Positions 45,271 to 56,310 are shown, counted from the stretch's first letter. The stretch: DNA of 64,000 nucleotides from Pelomonas margarita (GCF_043555875.1 NZ_JBIGHW010000001.1:496001-560000), one strand, 5' to 3'. Notes: generated from the sequence alone by a model not told the origin. Program-made: numbers and translations.

Positions 45271-47168
45271 TGCCCACGGCTCCCGCCGCATCCTTGCGTT
45301 GGGTCCTGTTGGCAACACTCTTGCTGCAGGGGCTGCTGCAGTCGATCTTCTTCCCACTGAGTGCGCTTGTCAGTCGAGAGCCGCTGGTGCATATCGATGC
45401 GCCCTATCACGCCTACCAGATGGAAGTGGCGAGGCAGTTGTGCTCTGAGCGCGAATTGCAGGGGTGGGACCCGTACTTCGGTGCGGGGCAGCCGGCAGGC
45501 GTCGTGGGTAATGCCAGTGCCAAGTTGCAGGCAGGTCTGGCCTGTGCAGACGGGCGGCCGACATCGGTGTGGCCGCTGTACAAAGCCAGCAGTTTCGCGC
45601 TGGGCGTGATCGCACCGGCCGCGCTGGTCGTGGCTTGCATGCTGCTGGGATTGAGCTTGCGAAGCACCGTGTTTGTGGCCGTGCTGGCGGTGCTCATGTG
45701 GTGGACCGGTGGCTTGCGCTGGTACCACGCTGCCGGGCTGGTCAGCTATGTGGCCATGGCCTATTTGGTGATCCCTTTCACCATTGCGGCCGCGCAGTTG
45801 GCGATGCTGCCTCGTACAGGAGTGGCTCTTGGGCTTGGGCTGCTGGCGGCCCTGGGCTTCTGGCTGCACCCTTTGTTCCCGGTGGCTGCGGTGCTGCTGG
45901 GGCTGCCACTGTTGCTGGCCAGTTGGCCTGAATGGCGCCGCCCGGTCTGGGGCGTGATGGCACTGGTCGGTGTTGCGGCACTCATGCTGGCACTCAATGC
46001 AGCCTGGGTGTTGCCCACGGTCGGCGAGAAGACGGGCATCAGCAACGGGTTGCAGTACCAGGCCGGCGTCCAGGTCGGACTGCCATTTTGGGAGATGCTG
46101 GGCCGGGCGGGTACGGCAGGTGGCGGCACGCGTTTGGCACTCGCGTTGGCGATCGGTGCTGTGTTGTTGCTGGTGCTGCCTCGGGTGGCGCACCGTCGCG
46201 TGCTCGTGGGCCTGATGCTAGGCGCCTTCGCGCTGATGACCTGGGCGTCAGTCGGCGGGCTGGTGTCAGGGATCGCACGATTGCAACCCAACCGCTTCAG
46301 CATGTTGGCCTGGTTGGTGCTGGTCCTGCCGGCGGCAGTCGGCCTGGATGCAGCCCTGGCGCAATGGCGGGATGCGTCTCGTGCGCGACGCTGGGTGCTG
46401 GGCTTGATGTTGGGGGGAGCGGCTGTCGTGGTCGCGTTCTTTGTGCGGGAGACGGTGCGCGAGTTCGCCCTGCCTGCAGGCCATGCCCGCTATGGGGTCG
46501 CCCCGCCCGAGGTGAAGGGCGACGGGGCGATCCTTCGCAGCCTGACGACTTTCCTGCAAGAGCAAACGGATCGCTCCGGGCGCGTGCTGTTTGAAAACTC
46601 GCTGGCTCGCATACACGACGGCGCTCACATTGCAGGCTTGCTTGCCCTGCGTGGCGACCGTGAGCTCATTGGCGGTGCTTACCCGGGGGTCGACGTGGCC
46701 AATGCCTGGGACGACGTGGCATTTGGTCAACCGCTGGCGAGCTTCTCGCCGACGGCACTGGTCGAGCGGTTGGATGCCTACAACGTGCGCTGGATCCTGT
46801 GCCACCGTGACACCTGCCGACAGGCCATGTCCCGTCTGCCGGGCGTCGCGAAGGTGGCGGATCTCGGGCCGGTCACCGCCTTCAAGCGCGCAGCGGTTCC
46901 CGGCTGGGTCGCGGAAGGCGTGGCACGCGTGCAGGCGCGCTGCCACAACCGTCTGGAGCTCGACGGTGTGCAGGGTGATCGTGTGGTGCTGCGTTATCAC
47001 TGGGTGCCGGGCCTGCGTAGCCTGGAAGGGGGCGAGGTCAAGCCCGTGGACCTGGTGCCTGGCGCGCGTCCCTTTGTCGCGATTGACCACCCGCCGTCTC
47101 GGGTGACCTTGCGCCGCGGCACCGGTGACGGGCTCCCTTGTGAACGTCGCGCAGCGCCCGCCTTGTGA
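45270..47168 (+). CDS. Multi-pass membrane protein, GT-C glycosyltransferase-like
   Basis: A 632-residue protein with about 9-10 hydrophobic helices up to residue ~400 and a soluble C-terminal domain (~400-632). After TM1 comes an acidic loop REPLVHIDAPYHAYQ, comparable to the Asp motif in the first outer loop of GT-C enzymes. The soluble part includes LTTFLQEQTDRSGRVLFENS and ELIGGAYPGVDVANAWDD, similar to large YfhO/PMT-like membrane proteins. Start and stop overlap both neighbours, so it is translationally coupled to the DPM1-like gene and the next glycosyltransferase. A transferase using a polyprenyl-linked sugar is the best guess; the donor and acceptor cannot be told. Confidence 0.65.
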   Translation: MPTAPAASLRWVLLATLLLQGLLQSIFFPLSALVSREPLVHIDAPYHAYQMEVARQLCSERELQGWDPYFGAGQPAGVVGNASAKLQAGLACADGRPTSVWPLYKASSFALGVIAPAALVVACMLLGLSLRSTVFVAVLAVLMWWTGGLRWYHAAGLVSYVAMAYLVIPFTIAAAQLAMLPRTGVALGLGLLAALGFWLHPLFPVAAVLLGLPLLLASWPEWRRPVWGVMALVGVAALMLALNAAWVLPTVGEKTGISNGLQYQAGVQVGLPFWEMLGRAGTAGGGTRLALALAIGAVLLLVLPRVAHRRVLVGLMLGAFALMTWASVGGLVSGIARLQPNRFSMLAWLVLVLPAAVGLDAALAQWRDASRARRWVLGLMLGGAAVVVAFFVRETVREFALPAGHARYGVAPPEVKGDGAILRSLTTFLQEQTDRSGRVLFENSLARIHDGAHIAGLLALRGDRELIGGAYPGVDVANAWDDVAFGQPLASFSPTALVERLDAYNVRWILCHRDTCRQAMSRLPGVAKVADLGPVTAFKRAAVPGWVAEGVARVQARCHNRLELDGVQGDRVVLRYHWVPGLRSLEGGEVKPVDLVPGARPFVAIDHPPSRVTLRRGTGDGLPCERRAAPAL

Positions 47169-47188
47169 CCGCTGGAGCGCATGAACCC

Positions 47189-48346
47189 ATGCAACACGAA
47201 ACACCGCCTCTCGTTGTTCATCTGCTCCATCGCTTTGACACGGGCGGGCTGGAGAATGGCGTCGTCAATCTCATCAATCACCTGCCGGGGTTTCGGCATG
47301 CAGTGGTTGCTGTGACCGATATCACCGCCTTCAAGGAGCGCGTGAGGACGCCAGGGACGCAGTTCATCGCGCTCAACAAGCCACCAGGGCAGGGCTTCTG
47401 GCTGTATCCGCGGGTCTATCGATTGCTGCGTGAACTGCGTCCTGCTGTCGTGCACACCAGGAACCTGGGAGCCATGGAGTTCCAGCTGCCCGCCTGGGCG
47501 GCGCGCGTGCCGCTGCGCGTGCACAGCGAACATGGGTGGGACATGAACGATCTGGGCGGCGTCAGCGTGACCAATCAACGCCTGCGTCGCATCTACGGCA
47601 TCGGCACCCACCGGTTCGTGGCGCTGTCACGTGCCATCGAGACCTACTTGACCGGGGCGGTGGGCCTGGCACCGCATCGAGTGCAACGCATCTGCAATGG
47701 GGTTGATACGCACCGTTTCGCGCCCGCCAGCACGGTGCCCGGCGCCTGGCCCTATCGGCGCAGTGAGCACATCGTCATCGGCGCGGTGGGGCGCATGCAG
47801 GCGGTCAAGGATCCACTCAACCTTGTTGACGCCTTCCTGCACCTGCGCGAGCTGTGTCCCGTCGACTGGCCGCGGCTGCGGCTGGTGATGCTGGGAGGCG
47901 GTCCGCTGCTGGAGGCCGCCAGGGAGCGGCTGGCCGCCGCCGGCGCGGCACGGCAGGCCTGGTTGCCGGGTGATCGCAGTGATGTGGCGGAGTTGCTGCC
48001 GCAGTTCGACATCTTTGCGCTTCCTTCGCAGGCCGAGGGCATCAGCAACACCTTGCTGGAAGCGATGGCCTGCGGCTGTGCACCGGTGGCGACCGACGTG
48101 GGGGGCAATCCGGAACTGGTGGAGCCCGAGTCCAACGGTCTGCTTGTCCCGGCGCAGAACAGTGCTGCGCTGGCGGCAGCACTGGCGCGGCTGACACGCG
48201 AGCCGGCACTGCGTCAACGGCTGGCCGAGGCATCCCTGGCCCGCGTGCGGACGCAGTTCAGCCTCGCGGCCATGATCGGCGCCTATGGGGCGCTGTACGC
48301 CGGTCGTTCCGTTGCGGATGGGCCGTTGGCTAGCACCGCGCCATGA
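47189..48346 (+). CDS. XrtA/PEP-CTERM-system glycosyltransferase (GT4, TIGR03088-like)
   Basis: A 385-residue GT-B enzyme with the family opening VVHLLHRFDTGGLENGVVNLINHLP, RVPLRVHSEHGWDMNDLGG (~108), ICNGVDTHRF (~170), VGRMQAVKDPLNLV (~198) and the donor-binding LPSQAEGISNTLLEAMACGCAPVATDVGGNPELV (~280-313). ATG 47189 is preferred, with GGAG 12 nt upstream; a GTG at 47165 overlapping the previous stop would add 8 residues. Members of this family accompany XrtA loci and add sugars to the repeat unit. Confidence 0.88.
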   Translation: MQHETPPLVVHLLHRFDTGGLENGVVNLINHLPGFRHAVVAVTDITAFKERVRTPGTQFIALNKPPGQGFWLYPRVYRLLRELRPAVVHTRNLGAMEFQLPAWAARVPLRVHSEHGWDMNDLGGVSVTNQRLRRIYGIGTHRFVALSRAIETYLTGAVGLAPHRVQRICNGVDTHRFAPASTVPGAWPYRRSEHIVIGAVGRMQAVKDPLNLVDAFLHLRELCPVDWPRLRLVMLGGGPLLEAARERLAAAGAARQAWLPGDRSDVAELLPQFDIFALPSQAEGISNTLLEAMACGCAPVATDVGGNPELVEPESNGLLVPAQNSAALAAALARLTREPALRQRLAEASLARVRTQFSLAAMIGAYGALYAGRSVADGPLASTAP

Positions 48347-48362
48347 AGGCCCGCGTGACCCC

Positions 48363-48404
48363 CCTGACAAGCATTCGCGGCGTGTCGCCCGTGCGGGTTT
48401 TTTT
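48363..48404 (+). terminator. Possible weak terminator after the glycosyltransferase
   Basis: A short stem GCCC-GTGC-GGGT (48387-48398) ends in seven T residues (48398-48404), within the 100-bp spacer before the next gene. The stem is only four base pairs including a wobble, so efficiency is doubtful. Confidence 0.35.
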
Positions 48405-48446
48405 GCTTGAGTTGCTCTCCTGCTCGTGAATACAACGGTCTGACCC

Positions 48447-49955
48447 ATGAAATCCAACAAGCTTTCGCTGCCTGCGACCGTTCACGCCACCCTCGTTGTC
48501 GGGATCTTCCTGACCTTCCTGGCCGGTGTCGCGCTGCTGACGGTGGAGCCAGACGAGGTCTGGAACCTGATGAGCACCATGAAGGCGTTTGGCCTCCCCG
48601 TGCCACCCACCACGGCAGTTGATGCCCCGGTGACGACGACCGGTGGCTTGCACGCCCTGCTGCATGGCGCCGTCGCGTCGGTGCGAAGCGGAGATGTCCT
48701 GCTGCACCGGCTGGTGTCGGTGGTCACCACGCTTGGGCTCTTGGCCCTGGTGTTCGTCACGCTGCGGCGCCACGTCGGCCAGGTTGCGCTGGCGGCTGCC
48801 GGCACGGCGCTGTTCGTCACCGCCCCCGGCTTCTTGCTGCAGGCATCGCTTGCCACGTCGGAGATCATCGCCACGACGGCGTTCCTGCTCGCCGCACTCT
48901 TCTGGACAGGGCCTGGCCACCGGAGCGTGCTCGGTGCGGCGGCGGCGGGCGTGTTGTTTGGCTTGGCGTGTGCAACCCGCATGACCTGCCTGTCCATGTT
49001 GCCGGCGCTGCCGCTGTGGGCCTTGTTTGCCGGGCGCGGATGGCGAGAACGGCTGGTGCACCCGTTGCTCGCCGTGGCTATCGCTGGCGGTGTGTTTGCA
49101 GCGTGTGTCGCCGGGTACGTGGTGGCATTTTCCGATGCGCCGTGGCGCGATGCCCTGAACGCGGCTGGAGCCTCCAGTGGCGTCACCCGTGCGTATGAAG
49201 GGGTGCTGCTGCGTCTGAGCTATGTCGTTGTGGGCGAAGGCATCGTGCCGATGCTTGCCATCCTTGTCCTCGTGGGATGGGCCTGCAGTCGGCTTGTTGC
49301 AGGCCGTGAGGTTGACCTGACGCTCCGGCTGTGCAGCTTCCTGCTGCTGGCCGGCGTCGCTGGTTGGCTGGCGTGGCTCGTGAAGGCGCCTATTCCGCAC
49401 ATCCGCTACTTGTGGCCGGCGATTCCGTTGTTGTGGCTGGCCGGAATTTTGCTGGCCACGTCGGCATTCGCCGGTGTCACGCGACAGCGTGTCTTGTGGA
49501 TCGCCCACGCAGTGGTGGTGGTCTCGTGCGTGGCGCAGGGGCTGCTCAATGTGCGCATGCTGGCCGTGGGGGACGCGCTCATGCTTGTTTACGAGTCGGC
49601 CCGCGGTATGGGGGTGTCACGGCCTGGCCCTTACGGCGCGCAGCGTGCCGATCAGCAAGCCATGGCTCGGTACCTCGCAGAGTTGCCGAAATCGGCGAAG
49701 GTGACGGCGTTCAATGCGGCATCCGCCTACCCGCTGACCTACCTCGATGGCCGTGTCGTCGGAAGGTGGCAACCCGCTCAGCGCACCTCACAGGACGACT
49801 ACCACTTGATGCAGCCGTCAGACGTGATCTGGGCCCATGACTGGGATCGCATAGGCTGGCTCAACACGCACATGACGCGCGTTACGACCTTCGGTGGCTA
49901 CGCTTTGTATCGTGGGCGGGGCACCGAGACGCCGGAGGCGCCGCGAGTTGACTGA
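48447..49955 (+). CDS. GT39-like membrane glycosyltransferase (GT-C fold)
   Basis: A 502-residue protein with about 11 membrane helices. TM1 (residues ~14-32) is followed by VEPDEVWNLMSTMKAFG, the acidic DE motif in the first periplasmic loop that is catalytic in PMT/ArnT-type GT-C enzymes. A further conserved-looking region is KAPIPHIRYLWPAIPLLWLAGI (~318-339). The C-terminal ~110 residues are a soluble domain (VTAFNAASAYPLTYL, VIWAHDWDRIGWLN). It likely transfers a sugar from a polyprenyl-phosphate donor made by the DPM1-like enzyme at 44332. The acceptor, polysaccharide or protein, is unknown. Confidence 0.75.
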   Translation: MKSNKLSLPATVHATLVVGIFLTFLAGVALLTVEPDEVWNLMSTMKAFGLPVPPTTAVDAPVTTTGGLHALLHGAVASVRSGDVLLHRLVSVVTTLGLLALVFVTLRRHVGQVALAAAGTALFVTAPGFLLQASLATSEIIATTAFLLAALFWTGPGHRSVLGAAAAGVLFGLACATRMTCLSMLPALPLWALFAGRGWRERLVHPLLAVAIAGGVFAACVAGYVVAFSDAPWRDALNAAGASSGVTRAYEGVLLRLSYVVVGEGIVPMLAILVLVGWACSRLVAGREVDLTLRLCSFLLLAGVAGWLAWLVKAPIPHIRYLWPAIPLLWLAGILLATSAFAGVTRQRVLWIAHAVVVVSCVAQGLLNVRMLAVGDALMLVYESARGMGVSRPGPYGAQRADQQAMARYLAELPKSAKVTAFNAASAYPLTYLDGRVVGRWQPAQRTSQDDYHLMQPSDVIWAHDWDRIGWLNTHMTRVTTFGGYALYRGRGTETPEAPRVD

Positions 49956-49970
49956 TCCAGGAGTCACAGC

Positions 49971-50038
49971 ACCCGCGTGGCCCGTGCCTGTTGTGGATGG
50001 CCGCAGGGTTGCGCCGCCAATTCCTGTGGCACGCGGGT
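49971..50038. repeat. Inverted repeat between convergent genes
   Basis: A 9-bp perfect inverted repeat (ACCCGCGTG at 49971-49979, CACGCGGGT at 50030-50038) with a 50-nt loop fills the space between the plus-strand GT39-like gene and the minus-strand gtrA. It has no T tract. A bidirectional termination role is possible but unproven. Confidence 0.3.
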
Positions 50039-50562
50039 CAGGGCTTGCGGAACACCCACAGCCGGCTGATGGCGAAGTTGCTCGCCAGCACGCCAGCCGT
50101 GGCCAGCAACTGGCTCAGCACGCCGTGCAGGCCCAGGCTCAGCGCCAGCCGCAGCAGCAAGGCATTGAGCGCACAGCCCAGCGCCACCATCAGCGCGAAG
50201 CGCAGCTGCTGTGCACGGTCGTTGGCTGGACGGCCCTGCCGAGCGAAGGTCAGCCGGGCATTGGCCCAGTAGTTGAACGCGGCGCTGATCAGGAACGACA
50301 GCGTCGACGCGGCGACCAGCGACATGGCGCCGGCTATCACCATCATCAGGGTGAGCAGGTACTGCAGCCCGGTAGCGAGGGCGCCGACGGACAGGAAGGA
50401 ACAGAGCTGGGCGAGCAAGGCGGGCGGGGCAAGACTTTGGCGACGCAGTATCGGCGTTGTCAGGTGGCGACCGGCTCCACGAGTGTGCGTGGCATCCCTC
50501 GGCCGGGGGGTGTGCCTGTGCGTCATGTCACGGTGGGCGGGCTCGACGGTCGGGGACGTCAT
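50038..50562 (-). CDS. gtrA: GtrA-family membrane protein
   Basis: A 174-residue protein with four hydrophobic helices (FLSVGALATGLQYLLTLMMV, LVAASTLSFLISAAFNYWAN, FALMVALGCALNALLLRL, LSQLLATAGVLASNFAISRLWVF), the fold of GtrA flippases for undecaprenyl-phosphate-linked sugars. The typical NYxxNARLTF and SRLWVF ends are present. I chose ATG 50562. An upstream ATG at 50670 would overlap the divergent asparagine synthetase start, and ATG 50526 would shorten the basic N-terminus. It is on the opposite strand to the locus and may replace the broken gtrA at 44066. Confidence 0.82.
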   Translation of the reverse strand: MTSPTVEPAHRDMTHRHTPRPRDATHTRGAGRHLTTPILRRQSLAPPALLAQLCSFLSVGALATGLQYLLTLMMVIAGAMSLVAASTLSFLISAAFNYWANARLTFARQGRPANDRAQQLRFALMVALGCALNALLLRLALSLGLHGVLSQLLATAGVLASNFAISRLWVFRKP

Positions 50563-50641
50563 CAAGCTCGGTAAGAATCCGAGCTCTGCCGCGCAGCCCC
50601 GCGCGGCCATTCCATTGATTGGCTGAACCAGGTTCCAACGC

Positions 50642-52561
50642 ATGTGCGGCATCACCGGACTCTTCGACACCCGCGGCCAGCGCCTTCCCGAGCGCGAGCG
50701 CCTGCACCGGATGAACGAGTCCCAGCATCACCGTGGCCCGGACGAAGGTGACCTGCACATCGAGCCCGGCGTGGGCTTCGGTCACCGGCGCCTGTCGGTC
50801 ATCGACATCGCGACCGGCCAGCAGCCCATCTTCAACGACGACAAGACGGTGGCGCTGGTCTTCAACGGCGAGGTCTACAACTACCTCGAGCTGATGGACG
50901 AGCTGCGCGGCCACGGCTATGTGTTCCGTACCAAGAGCGACTCCGAGGCCATCGTGCGCGCCTGGGAGCACTGGGGCGAGGACTGCGTGCACCACCTGCG
51001 CGGCATGTTCGCCTTCATGATCCATGACCGTCGCCGCGACTGCCTGTTCATGGCGCGTGACCGGCTGGGCGTGAAGCCGCTTCACTACGCGATGACCGAG
51101 GATGGCTGGCTGCTGTTCGGCTCCGAGCTCAAGAGCCTGATGGCCCATGGCGGCCTGCGCCAGGAGATCGATCCGCGTGCCGTCGAGGCCTATTTCGCGC
51201 TGGGCTATGTGCCTGACCCCTGGACCATCTACCGTCACGCGCAGAAGCTCGCACCCGGCCACCGCCTGCTCGTCAAACGCGGCCAACCCATCGGCGAGCC
51301 GCAGCGTTACTGGGACGTCAAGTTCACACTGGACGCGAAGATCGGCGAGGAGGAGGCTGCGGAGGAGCTGCGCCGCCGCCTGACCGAGTCCGTCAAGCTG
51401 CGGCTGAAGGCCGAGGTGCCGCTGGGCGCCTTCCTGTCCGGTGGTGTGGACTCCAGCGCCGTCGTCGCTGCCATGGCGCAGCTGGACGACCAACCCGTCA
51501 ACACCTGCTCCATCGGCTTCGACGACCCCAAGTTCAACGAGACCGAGTTCGCGCAGATGGTGGCAGACCGCTACCGCACCAACCATCGCGTCGAGACCGT
51601 CAACAGCGACGACTTCGGTCTCGTGGACCTGCTGGCCCACCTGTATGACGAGCCCTATGCCGACTCGTCCGCCATCCCCACCTACCGCGTCTGCGAGCTG
51701 GCCCGCAAGCACGTGACTGTGGCGCTATCCGGCGACGGCGGCGATGAGAGCCTGGGCGGCTACCGCCGCTACAAGATGCACATGATGGAAGAGCGCATGC
51801 GCAGCGCCTTCCCGCTGGCGCTGCGCAAGGGGGTGTTCGGTCCGCTGGCGCGCCTGTACCCCAAGGCCGACTGGGCGCCGCGCGTGTTCCGCGCCAAGAC
51901 GACCTTCCAGGCCATCGCCCGCAATTCGGTCGACGCCTACTTCAACACCATGGGCCTGGTGCGCGACCCGCTGCGCAGCGAACTGTTCAGCGACGGCTTC
52001 AAGCGTGAGCTGCAGGGCTGGCATGCCAGCGAGGTGTTCCACCACCACGCACGCCGCGCCGGCACGGACGATCCGCTCGCGCTGATCCAGTACCTGGACA
52101 TCCACACCTACCTGCCGGGCGACATCAACACCAAGGTCGACCGCGCCAGCATGGCCCACAGTCTGGAGGTGCGCGAGCCGCTGATGGACCACCAGCTGGT
52201 GGAGTGGACCGCCACGCTGCCCTCGGCGCTCAAGCTGCGCGGCCAGGAGGGCAAGTACATCTTCAAGAAGGCGCTGGAGCCCATGCTGCCGCACGATGTG
52301 CTGTACCGGCCCAAGATGGGCTTTGCCGTGCCGCTGGCGCGCTGGCTGCGCGGTCCGCTGCGTCAGCAGACCCGCCAGGCCCTGCAACAGGGCGCGCTGG
52401 CGCAGACCGGCTGGTTCAACCCCGTCACCATCGGCCGCTTGCTGGATCAGCACGAGAGCGGCGCCATGGACCATGCCCAGCCGCTGTGGGTGCTGCTGAT
52501 GTTCGACGCATTCCTGCGCAACGCGGGGCTGGGTGCGGCGTCCCCGCGCGCTGCCGCCTGA
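50642..52561 (+). CDS. XrtA-associated asparagine synthetase-like amidotransferase
   Basis: A 639-residue class II amidotransferase. Cys2 of MCGITG is the glutaminase nucleophile, with HHRGPDEGD (29-37) and FNGEVYNYLEL (~74). The synthetase domain has the PP-loop FLSGGVDSSAV (~264-274), LSGDGGDESLGGYRRYK (~361) and a C-terminal MLPHDVLYRPKMGFAVPLARWL. This matches the exosortase A-associated form (TIGR03108-like) better than housekeeping AsnB. It probably amidates a uronic acid or other carboxylate of the polysaccharide. It is 20 nt ahead of the GDP-mannose dehydrogenase gene, whose product would supply such carboxylates. Confidence 0.92.
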   Translation: MCGITGLFDTRGQRLPERERLHRMNESQHHRGPDEGDLHIEPGVGFGHRRLSVIDIATGQQPIFNDDKTVALVFNGEVYNYLELMDELRGHGYVFRTKSDSEAIVRAWEHWGEDCVHHLRGMFAFMIHDRRRDCLFMARDRLGVKPLHYAMTEDGWLLFGSELKSLMAHGGLRQEIDPRAVEAYFALGYVPDPWTIYRHAQKLAPGHRLLVKRGQPIGEPQRYWDVKFTLDAKIGEEEAAEELRRRLTESVKLRLKAEVPLGAFLSGGVDSSAVVAAMAQLDDQPVNTCSIGFDDPKFNETEFAQMVADRYRTNHRVETVNSDDFGLVDLLAHLYDEPYADSSAIPTYRVCELARKHVTVALSGDGGDESLGGYRRYKMHMMEERMRSAFPLALRKGVFGPLARLYPKADWAPRVFRAKTTFQAIARNSVDAYFNTMGLVRDPLRSELFSDGFKRELQGWHASEVFHHHARRAGTDDPLALIQYLDIHTYLPGDINTKVDRASMAHSLEVREPLMDHQLVEWTATLPSALKLRGQEGKYIFKKALEPMLPHDVLYRPKMGFAVPLARWLRGPLRQQTRQALQQGALAQTGWFNPVTIGRLLDQHESGAMDHAQPLWVLLMFDAFLRNAGLGAASPRAAA

Positions 52562-52580
52562 TATCGACAAGGACAACAAG

Positions 52581-53893
<1,313 letters not shown>

Positions 53894-53897
<4 letters not shown>

Positions 53898-55108
53898 GCC
53901 AGCCCGAGCGCCGCCTGAAGCTCGCCTTCATCTCGCCGGTCTTCCTGTTCCCGGCCGATGCGGGCGGCAAGATCCGCACGGGCAACATTCTGCGCGGCCT
54001 GAAGGAAAGCGGGCAGTTCGACATCACGCTGCTGTCGCCGGCTTCCGGTCAGCAGCAACGCGACTGGCAGGGCGAGTTGGATAAGCAATGCCATCGCTTC
54101 GTCGGCTGGGCGCCCAGCCCGCCGCGCCCGCGCTGGCAGCGCGCGCCGGACCTGCTGTCCTCGCTGCCCATCAACGTGGCGGCCGACCGCACGCCAGCCG
54201 CCGTCGCGGCCGTGGAGCAACTGTTGGCGGCCGAGGCCTTCGACGTGGTCGTGTTCGACTTCGTCCACGCCGCCGTGCTGCGTCCTGAGAAGCTCAACGG
54301 TGCGACGGTCTGCTTTACGCACAACGTTGAGGCGGAGATCTTCGAGCGCCATGCCACCACCGCCGCGAGCGCGCCGTTGCGCTGGCTGTGGGCTTCGCAG
54401 GCGACCAAGATGCGGCGCTTCGAGCGTGAGGCGCTGGCGCGTTTTACCCGCGTCGTCGCCGTGTCCGAACGCGACGCCAAGAAGTTCAAGGCTGATGGCC
54501 TGACGACGGCACGCGCCATCCCGACCGGCGTCGATCTCGATTTCTTCTCCTGGCAGGCGCCTGCGGACGGCGCACCGGTCGTCGTCTTCACGGGCTCGAT
54601 GGACTGGGAAGCGAATGTCGACGGCATCCGCTTCTACATCGAGGACGTGTGGCCGCGCGTGCGCGCGCAGGTGCCGAATGCGCAGTTGCGCGTGGTGGGC
54701 AAGAACCCGCCGGCGTCGCTGGTGCAGCGCCAGGTGCCGGGTGTGCACTTCACCGGCTTCGTGGAAGACGTGCGTGACCACGCCCGCGACGCCCAGGCCT
54801 TCGTCATCCCGCTGCGCGTCGGCGGCGGCACCCGCATCAAGGCCTTCGAGGCCATGGCCATGGGCCTGCCGGTCGTCTCCACGGCCATTGGCATGGAGGG
54901 CCTGGAGGTCGATGACGACGTTCATTTCCTGCGTGCCGATGGCGCCGATGCGCTGGCCGATGCCACGCTGCGGTTGCTGGCCGACGGCGCACTGCGGCTG
55001 CGCCTGTCGCAGGCAGCCCGCGAGTTGGTGGAGGCTCGCTTCGGGCACCGCGTCGCGGCCGAGGTGTTCGGCCGCATCCTCGCCGAGGCCGTGGAGGCCG
55101 CCGCGTGA
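53894..55108 (+). CDS. GT4 glycosyltransferase (TIGR03087-like)
   Basis: A 404-residue GT-B enzyme starting at GTG 53894, overlapping the dehydrogenase stop by 4 nt. The N-terminal domain reads LKLAFISPVFLFPADAGGK and IRTGNILRGL, followed by THNVEAEIFERHA (~140) and the donor domain FTGSMDWEANVDGIRFY (~233), VHFTGFVEDVRDHARDAQAF, RVGGGTRIKAFEAMAMGLPVV (~315-335) and STAIGMEGL. It resembles the enzyme at 39856 in layout and probably arose in the same exosortase-linked family. It transfers a hexose or hexuronate to the lipid-linked repeat unit. Confidence 0.85.
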
Positions 55109-56310
55109 AGACGCTGAAGATCCTCACGTTCTCCACGCTGTTTCCCAGCAGCGTGCGGCCCGGGCACGGCATCTTCGTCGAGACGCGGCTGCGTGAATTG
55201 CTCAAGAGCGGGCAAGTCGAATCGCGCGTCGTGGCGCCCGTGCCCTGGTTCCCGTCGACGGACCAACGCTGGGGCGACTACGCGAAGTTCGCCGCCACGC
55301 CCCGGCGGGAGCAGCGCAACGGGCTGGACGTGCTGCATCCGCGCTATCTGCTGGCGCCCAAGATTGGCATGACAACGGCGCCGCTGACGCTGGCATTGGG
55401 CGCGCGTGCGGCCATGCAACAGCTCATCGACGAGGGTTTCGACTTCGACCTGATCGATGCGCATTACTACTACCCCGACGGCGTGGCGGCGGCGCTGCTG
55501 TCACGTTGGTTCAAGCGGCCGTTGACCATCACGGCGCGCGGTACCGACCTGAACCTCATCCCGCAGTACGCCGCTCCACGCCGCATGATCGAGTGGGCAG
55601 CGCGCCGCGCCGCTGGCTCCATCGGCGTGTGTGCGGCGCTGATGGAGGTGCTGCGCGGCTGGGGGCATGACCCGGCCCGGCTGCACACGCTGCGCAACGG
55701 CGTGGACCTGGCGCGCTTTCGGCCGCTGCCGCAGGACGCCATGCGGGCCGAGTTGGGCGTGGATGGCCAGCCGTTGCTGCTGTCGGTGGGGCACCTGATC
55801 GAGCGCAAGGGCCATCACATCGCCATCGAGGCGCTGGCCTGCCTCGCGCCGCAGCGGCCGGGGGCGCGGCTGGTGATCATCGGCGAGGGCGAGGAACGCG
55901 CCGCGCTGCAGGCGCTGGCGCAGCGCCTGGGCGTGGCCGACAAGGTGCGCCTGACCGGCGCATTGCCCAACACCGAATTGCTGAAGTGGTACAGCGCTGC
56001 CGATCTGCTGCTGCTGTGCTCCAGTCGCGAGGGCTGGGCCAATGTGCTGCTGGAGTCCATGGCCTGCGGTACGCCTGTTGTCGCCACCGACATCTGGGGG
56101 ACGCCGGAGGTCGTGGCGGCGCCGGAGGCCGGCCGGTTGGTGGCCGAGCGCAGCGGTCCGGCCTTTGCAGCCGGCATTGAGGCCTTGCTGGCGGCCGGCG
56201 TGGAGCGCGCCGCAACGCGTGCCTATGCCGAAGGCTTCAGCTGGCAGGCCACCACTGCCGGGCAACTGGCCTTGTTCCATGCCATCCGGGGGGAGGCTGC
56301 TCATGCGTGA
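55105..56310 (+). CDS. GT4 glycosyltransferase
   Basis: A 401-residue enzyme starting at GTG 55105 (4-nt overlap). It opens LKILTFSTLFPSSVRPGHGIFVE and has DLIDAHYYYPDGVAAA (~116), TARGTDLNLIPQY (~141), LRNGVDLARFRPL (~195), SVGHLIERKGHH (~226) and the donor motif CSSREGWANVLLESMACGTPVVATDIWGTPEVV (~306-338) with the GT4 EGxxxxxLESMAxG pattern. It is part of the continuous operon 50642-58578. The final 8 nt overlap the O-ligase gene. Confidence 0.86.
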   Translation: MKTLKILTFSTLFPSSVRPGHGIFVETRLRELLKSGQVESRVVAPVPWFPSTDQRWGDYAKFAATPRREQRNGLDVLHPRYLLAPKIGMTTAPLTLALGARAAMQQLIDEGFDFDLIDAHYYYPDGVAAALLSRWFKRPLTITARGTDLNLIPQYAAPRRMIEWAARRAAGSIGVCAALMEVLRGWGHDPARLHTLRNGVDLARFRPLPQDAMRAELGVDGQPLLLSVGHLIERKGHHIAIEALACLAPQRPGARLVIIGEGEERAALQALAQRLGVADKVRLTGALPNTELLKWYSAADLLLLCSSREGWANVLLESMACGTPVVATDIWGTPEVVAAPEAGRLVAERSGPAFAAGIEALLAAGVERAATRAYAEGFSWQATTAGQLALFHAIRGEAAHA

